DNA from: Myxococcales bacterium
GTDB taxonomy: Bacteria > Myxococcota > Myxococcia > Myxococcales > Anaeromyxobacteraceae
NCBI GenBank assembly: GCA_021806645.1
Contig: JAJZQX010000003.1
Span: forward strand, 248,001-312,000
DNA: 64,000 nucleotides
Direction: 5' to 3'
A model generated the notes under the pieces. That model was given only the letters and a program-made list of their open reading frames with translations. It had not been told where the DNA came from and did not search any database. Each line of letters opens with the position of its first letter. The stretch's first letter is position 1. This document shows positions 62,882 to 64,000 of this stretch, in pieces. The translations under genes were made by a program, and so were the position numbers.

Positions 62882-64000
62882 ATGGAATTCCATGCCGACC
62901 CCGATCCGGGACCTCCCGGGCCCGCCGCGCCTGACCGGCTGTCCTGGCGGGCCCGGGGCGGATTGATCGCCACCGCGCTGGTGGCGCTGCTCTGGGTCTC
63001 TCTCCACGCCGCGGTGGACCGCCCGGCCGTCCGCGCCCGGATCCAGGCCCGCGCGCTGGCCCTGCTCCGGACGAAGCTGGGGACGGTGCAACTGGCCGGC
63101 CCCGTGGAGATCGACTGGGCCTTTCGCGCCTGGCTGGGACCGCTGCGCGTGCCCTCCACGACCCCCGGCGCCGAGCCGCTGCTCAGCGTCGAGCGGATCC
63201 GGGTCCGGGCCAGCCTGCTGGCCGCCCTGTCCGGCCGGCTGGAACCGGCCTCGGTCAGGCTCTACGACGTCCGGCTGGCGCCGGGCGAGCGTGGCCAGGA
63301 ACTGGATGCCGCGATGGAGCGGTGGCGCTCGCCCCGCGGTCCGCCCGGCCCGCCGGCGCCTCCGGGCCGTTCGCGCGATCCGGAGATCCACGTCCGCCGC
63401 CTCACCGTGGCCGTGCCATGGCAGGGCCGGACCGTCGTGGTGGGCCCGGTGGACGGGCGGCTGGAACGCAGCGGCGCCGCCGGCGCCTCGCGGATCGAGG
63501 CCGAGGCCTGGCTCCCGCGGGGCGGTCACCTCGAGCTTCACCTGCGCCGGTCGCCAGCGGAGCGCGGCTGGACCTTCGACGCCACGGCGACTCTGGAGGC
63601 CGCCGACCTGCCCGCGGCGGCCCGAACCGCGGGGCTGTGGGCCGAGGGCGGCGACCTGGTGCTGGAGGTGAGCGGCACCTCCAGCGGCGAAGACGCGCGG
63701 GCCACCTTGCGCGGCACGCTGACCCGGCTCCGGCTGCGGGGCGATCGCCTCGGTCCCGAGCCGCTCGGCCCGCTGGCCGCCAGCGGCGAAGCCGAGCTCG
63801 GCTGGACGGGCGCGACCAGGCGGCTCGAGCTGCGTCGCGGACGGATCGCAGCACTCGGGCCGCTGCGCCTCGAGGTGGACGGGGCGCTGGCGCTCGGCGC
63901 CAGGCCTTCCTTCACGCTCTCCATCGTGGTCCCGCCGGTGGACTACCTCGCCCTGGTGGCGGCCCTCCCCGCCGCGCTGGCACCGCCGCCAGCCGCCCCG
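62882..64000 (+). CDS. Membrane-anchored AsmA-like protein, 5' part
   Basis: The first 373 codons of a long gene cut by the right edge; the frame is open throughout. After a short cytoplasmic start, one membrane helix (GLIATALVALLWVSLHAAV) leads to a periplasmic region with the AsmA/TamB pattern of repeated beta-strands: LAGPVEIDWAFRAWLGPLRV, LLSVERIRVRASLLAALSG and ASVRLYDVRLAPGE. Some myxobacterial proteins of this kind continue into a glycosyltransferase-51 domain, which cannot be seen here. It is divergent from the TonB-like gene. Confidence 0.65.
   Translation, partial: MEFHADPDPGPPGPAAPDRLSWRARGGLIATALVALLWVSLHAAVDRPAVRARIQARALALLRTKLGTVQLAGPVEIDWAFRAWLGPLRVPSTTPGAEPLLSVERIRVRASLLAALSGRLEPASVRLYDVRLAPGERGQELDAAMERWRSPRGPPGPPAPPGRSRDPEIHVRRLTVAVPWQGRTVVVGPVDGRLERSGAAGASRIEAEAWLPRGGHLELHLRRSPAERGWTFDATATLEAADLPAAARTAGLWAEGGDLVLEVSGTSSGEDARATLRGTLTRLRLRGDRLGPEPLGPLAASGEAELGWTGATRRLELRRGRIAALGPLRLEVDGALALGARPSFTLSIVVPPVDYLALVAALPAALAPPPAAP

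Overview
The window is very GC-rich (by eye about 70% or more, with strong third-position GC) and reads as chromosome of a myxobacterium, most like Anaeromyxobacter and relatives. This rests on a CarD/CdnL-type regulator, a DUF6178-like protein, an HNH protein of the 13E12-repeat style, split glycine decarboxylase (GcvPA/GcvPB), a fused IspDF and a sigma-54 enhancer-binding protein. The taxonomic call is inference from gene content; no rRNA gene, tRNA gene or CRISPR array was found. Most of the window is ordinary housekeeping, in short, tightly packed operons with many 4-base ATGA/GTGA overlaps.

Layout. 1-5.7 kb (minus): 5' part of a D-Ala-D-Ala carboxypeptidase, a DUF3617-like protein, an AAA+ ATPase coupled to a GspE/PilB-type ATPase, an FmdB zinc ribbon and pyrophosphatase. 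5.7-9.1 kb (minus): serine acetyltransferase preceded by an internally deleted cysK remnant, then uvrC. 9.1-15.0 kb (minus): a complete RND efflux operon (adaptor, pump, outer-membrane factor). 15.0-15.8 kb: a decayed stretch holding the N-terminus of a TetR-type repressor, then an HNH gene at 15.8-17.0 kb. 17.2-22.5 kb (minus): uvrB, an ArsR-type regulator, a FadL-type porin with a recognisable sigma-54 promoter and paired activator sites, and the enhancer-binding protein gene next to it. 22.7-24.5 kb (plus): a frameshifted Cys-rich lipoprotein gene, a cold-shock gene and a small charged protein. 24.6-28.5 kb (minus): cysS, a membrane protein, ispDF, cdnL. 28.7-31.5 kb (plus): comEC and an FHA protein.

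31.5-44.5 kb (minus): a TPR protein, purA, hisZ, serA, a TetR regulator, lptD, a two-AMIN-domain protein, folC and accD. 45.0-48.9 kb (minus): a compact set that looks like a self-contained cAMP circuit (CHASE2 adenylate cyclase, Crp-type effector, metallo-beta-lactamase-fold phosphodiesterase). 48.9-54.1 kb (plus): purM, purN, an FAD oxidoreductase, rpmB and a DUF6178-like protein. 54.2-55.0 kb (minus): a small Lys/Ala-rich exported protein and a zinc-ribbon protein. 55.1-60.5 kb (plus): folD and the glycine cleavage operon gcvT-gcvH-gcvPA-gcvPB. 60.9-62.8 kb (minus): a TonB-like protein, mgsA and a broken membrane ORF. A gene for a large membrane-anchored AsmA-like protein runs off the right edge.

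The most notable points are the cAMP synthesis/sensing/degradation cluster, the sigma-54/UAS architecture at fadL, and four damaged loci (cysK, the tetR next to the RND pump, the Cys-rich lipoprotein, and the ORF after mgsA). No clearly unprecedented multi-gene system was seen.
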